A DNA stretch of 64,000 nt from Crossiella sp. SN42 (GTDB taxonomy: Bacteria > Actinomycetota > Actinomycetes > Mycobacteriales > Pseudonocardiaceae), in contig NZ_JAMHIV010000016.1 of NCBI RefSeq assembly GCF_023897065.1, forward strand, positions 153,838 to 217,837, written 5' to 3'. The notes below the pieces were generated by a model, which saw only the letters and a program-made list of their open reading frames with translations, did not search any database and was not told where the DNA came from. This document shows, piece after piece, positions 63,262 through 64,000 of the stretch; within the stretch, counting starts at the first letter, position 1, and each line of letters starts with the position of its first letter. The translations under genes were made by a program, and so were the position numbers.

Positions 63262-64000
63262 GTGGTCCCCGTGCCGCCCGAGCAGAACGCCGCGCCCGAG
63301 GACCCCACCAGCGCCGCCGAGCAGCCCAGCCCCCCAGCGCAGCCCAGCGCCGCGACCCCGGCCGCCGCCGCTACCCGGGACGACACGCCCGATGCCGCCA
63401 CCTCGCCGGTCCCGGCCAAGCCCCAGAGCGAGCCGCCCAGCGCCGCCGCGCCCGAGAGCGCCGCCGAGGCCCCGGACCAGGCCCCCGCACCGCCGAGCGA
63501 GGCTCCCAGCACCGCCGCCTCGCAGGCCGCGGCCGCCCCCCGCGACACCGCGGTCCCGCCGAGCGAGGCCCCCAGCACCGCCACGGCGCAGAACGCGACC
63601 CGCGACGTCGCCGAGCCGAGCGAGGCCTCCGGCACTCCCGCGCCCCAGGACGCCGCCGAGCCGTCGAGCCAGGCCCCGGAAGCCGCCGCGCCCCAGGACG
63701 CACCCGCCCTGCCAGCGACAACCCTCGAAGCCGCCGCTTCCCCGGACGCAACCGCCCCGCCGGCCATGGCCCCCGAAGCCTCCGCGCCCCTCGCCGCCGC
63801 GCCCCGGGACACGCCCGCCACGCCGACCACAGCCCCGGAGGCCACCTCTCGCGCCGCAGTCCCTGAGGCCACCCGCAGCGCCGCCGCCCTCGAGGCCACC
63901 CCCAGCACCGCGGCCCCCGAGAGCAACCCCAACGCCGCGGCCCCCGGCGCCATCCCCAGCGCCGTGGTCGCCGACACCGCTCCGCCCGCCGCAGCCACCA
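63262..64000 (+). CDS. Pro/Ala-rich protein, partial (cut by right window edge)
   Basis: Open through 246 codons to the edge. GTG at 63262 has GAGGAGG 5 bases upstream; GTG at 63271 is an alternative. The visible part is a disordered region of Ala, Pro, Ser, Glu and Thr with imperfect repeats (APSEAPSTA, PPSEAPSTA, AEPSEASGT, then EAAAPQDA) and no folded domain or TM. It probably precedes a membrane or secreted domain off the edge. From memory an Ala-rich protein (Rv3212) follows rhlE in mycobacteria. The opposite strand is also open here, but only because of the repeat composition. Confidence 0.7.
   Translation, partial: MVPVPPEQNAAPEDPTSAAEQPSPPAQPSAATPAAAATRDDTPDAATSPVPAKPQSEPPSAAAPESAAEAPDQAPAPPSEAPSTAASQAAAAPRDTAVPPSEAPSTATAQNATRDVAEPSEASGTPAPQDAAEPSSQAPEAAAPQDAPALPATTLEAAASPDATAPPAMAPEASAPLAAAPRDTPATPTTAPEATSRAAVPEATRSAAALEATPSTAAPESNPNAAAPGAIPSAVVADTAPPAAAT

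Noticed and set aside
62817..63998. A 393-codon open frame on the reverse strand opposite the end of rhlE and the following gene
   Set aside because: It is the mirror of Ala/Pro-rich codons. The forward strand has rhlE, a terminator and a new ribosome site.

Overview
This is high-GC (roughly 70 percent) actinomycete chromosome, most likely from the Pseudonocardiaceae or a close relative. The evidence is an EspG-type type VII secretion chaperone, an AdnAB helicase-nuclease, an alkyltransferase-like protein, PknG with GlnX and GlnH, many GTG starts, and dense 4-base ATGA/GTGA stop-start overlaps. From memory, the core genes follow the order of the Mycobacterium tuberculosis Rv3200c-Rv3212 region: cation channel, adnB, adnA, alkyltransferase-like protein, TIGR02569 protein, MoeZ, DUF3152 protein, TetR, DUF3107 protein, ferritin-like protein, RhlE. 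Accessory blocks are inserted into that backbone. I saw no rRNA, tRNA, CRISPR array or transposase.

Layout. 0-1.1 kb: an AbiE toxin-antitoxin pair cut by the window edge, with an AT-rich inverted repeat before it. 1.1-9.4 kb: EspG, cell-envelope proteins, a two-component system, a potassium channel coupled to a degenerate M20 peptidase, and small secreted or membrane proteins. 9.4-16 kb: adnBA. 16-25 kb: the most striking system, a co-directional operon with two family 2B (cyclic-nucleotide-domain) encapsulin shell proteins, two adjacent terpene synthases resembling a geosmin synthase split into its halves, a geranyl diphosphate C-methyltransferase, a 2-methylisoborneol synthase and a polyprenyl diphosphate synthase. 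25-28.2 kb: a NACHT-LRR protein resembling bacterial NLR-type anti-phage proteins.

28-36.5 kb: alkyltransferase-like protein, pirin, a VOC/AraC pair, then the nitrite-assimilation operon nirB-nirD-hemD/wHTH-cbiX and the transporter narK. 37-44.7 kb: one operon encoding a trypsin-like protease, PknG, a vWA protein, GlnX-like and GlnH-like proteins and a Trypco1 protein. This joins the mycobacterial amino-acid-sensing PknG module to genes typical of protease-centred conflict systems. 44.8-47.5 kb: two paralogous cytochromes P450. 47.6-51.2 kb: assimilatory nitrate reductase and its flavin/iron-sulfur partner. The two halves of nitrate assimilation therefore flank the PknG nitrogen-signalling module, and both carry GlnR-like half-sites upstream. 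51-64 kb: the conserved backbone resumes (TIGR02569 protein, MoeZ, DUF3152 protein, hydrolases, AurF-like diiron protein, two TetR regulators, DUF3107 protein, ferritin-like protein, RhlE). It ends in a Pro/Ala-rich protein cut by the right edge.

Proposed function of the 16-25 kb operon: the prenyl synthase supplies allylic diphosphates, the methyltransferase makes 2-methyl-GPP, and the cyclases make 2-methylisoborneol and a geosmin-type sesquiterpenoid. Some or all cyclases are probably packaged in a one- or two-component protein shell. A short LGT(A/S)AAR motif occurs in the disordered N-terminal arms of both shell proteins and of the 2-methylisoborneol synthase, and looser variants occur in the other enzymes.
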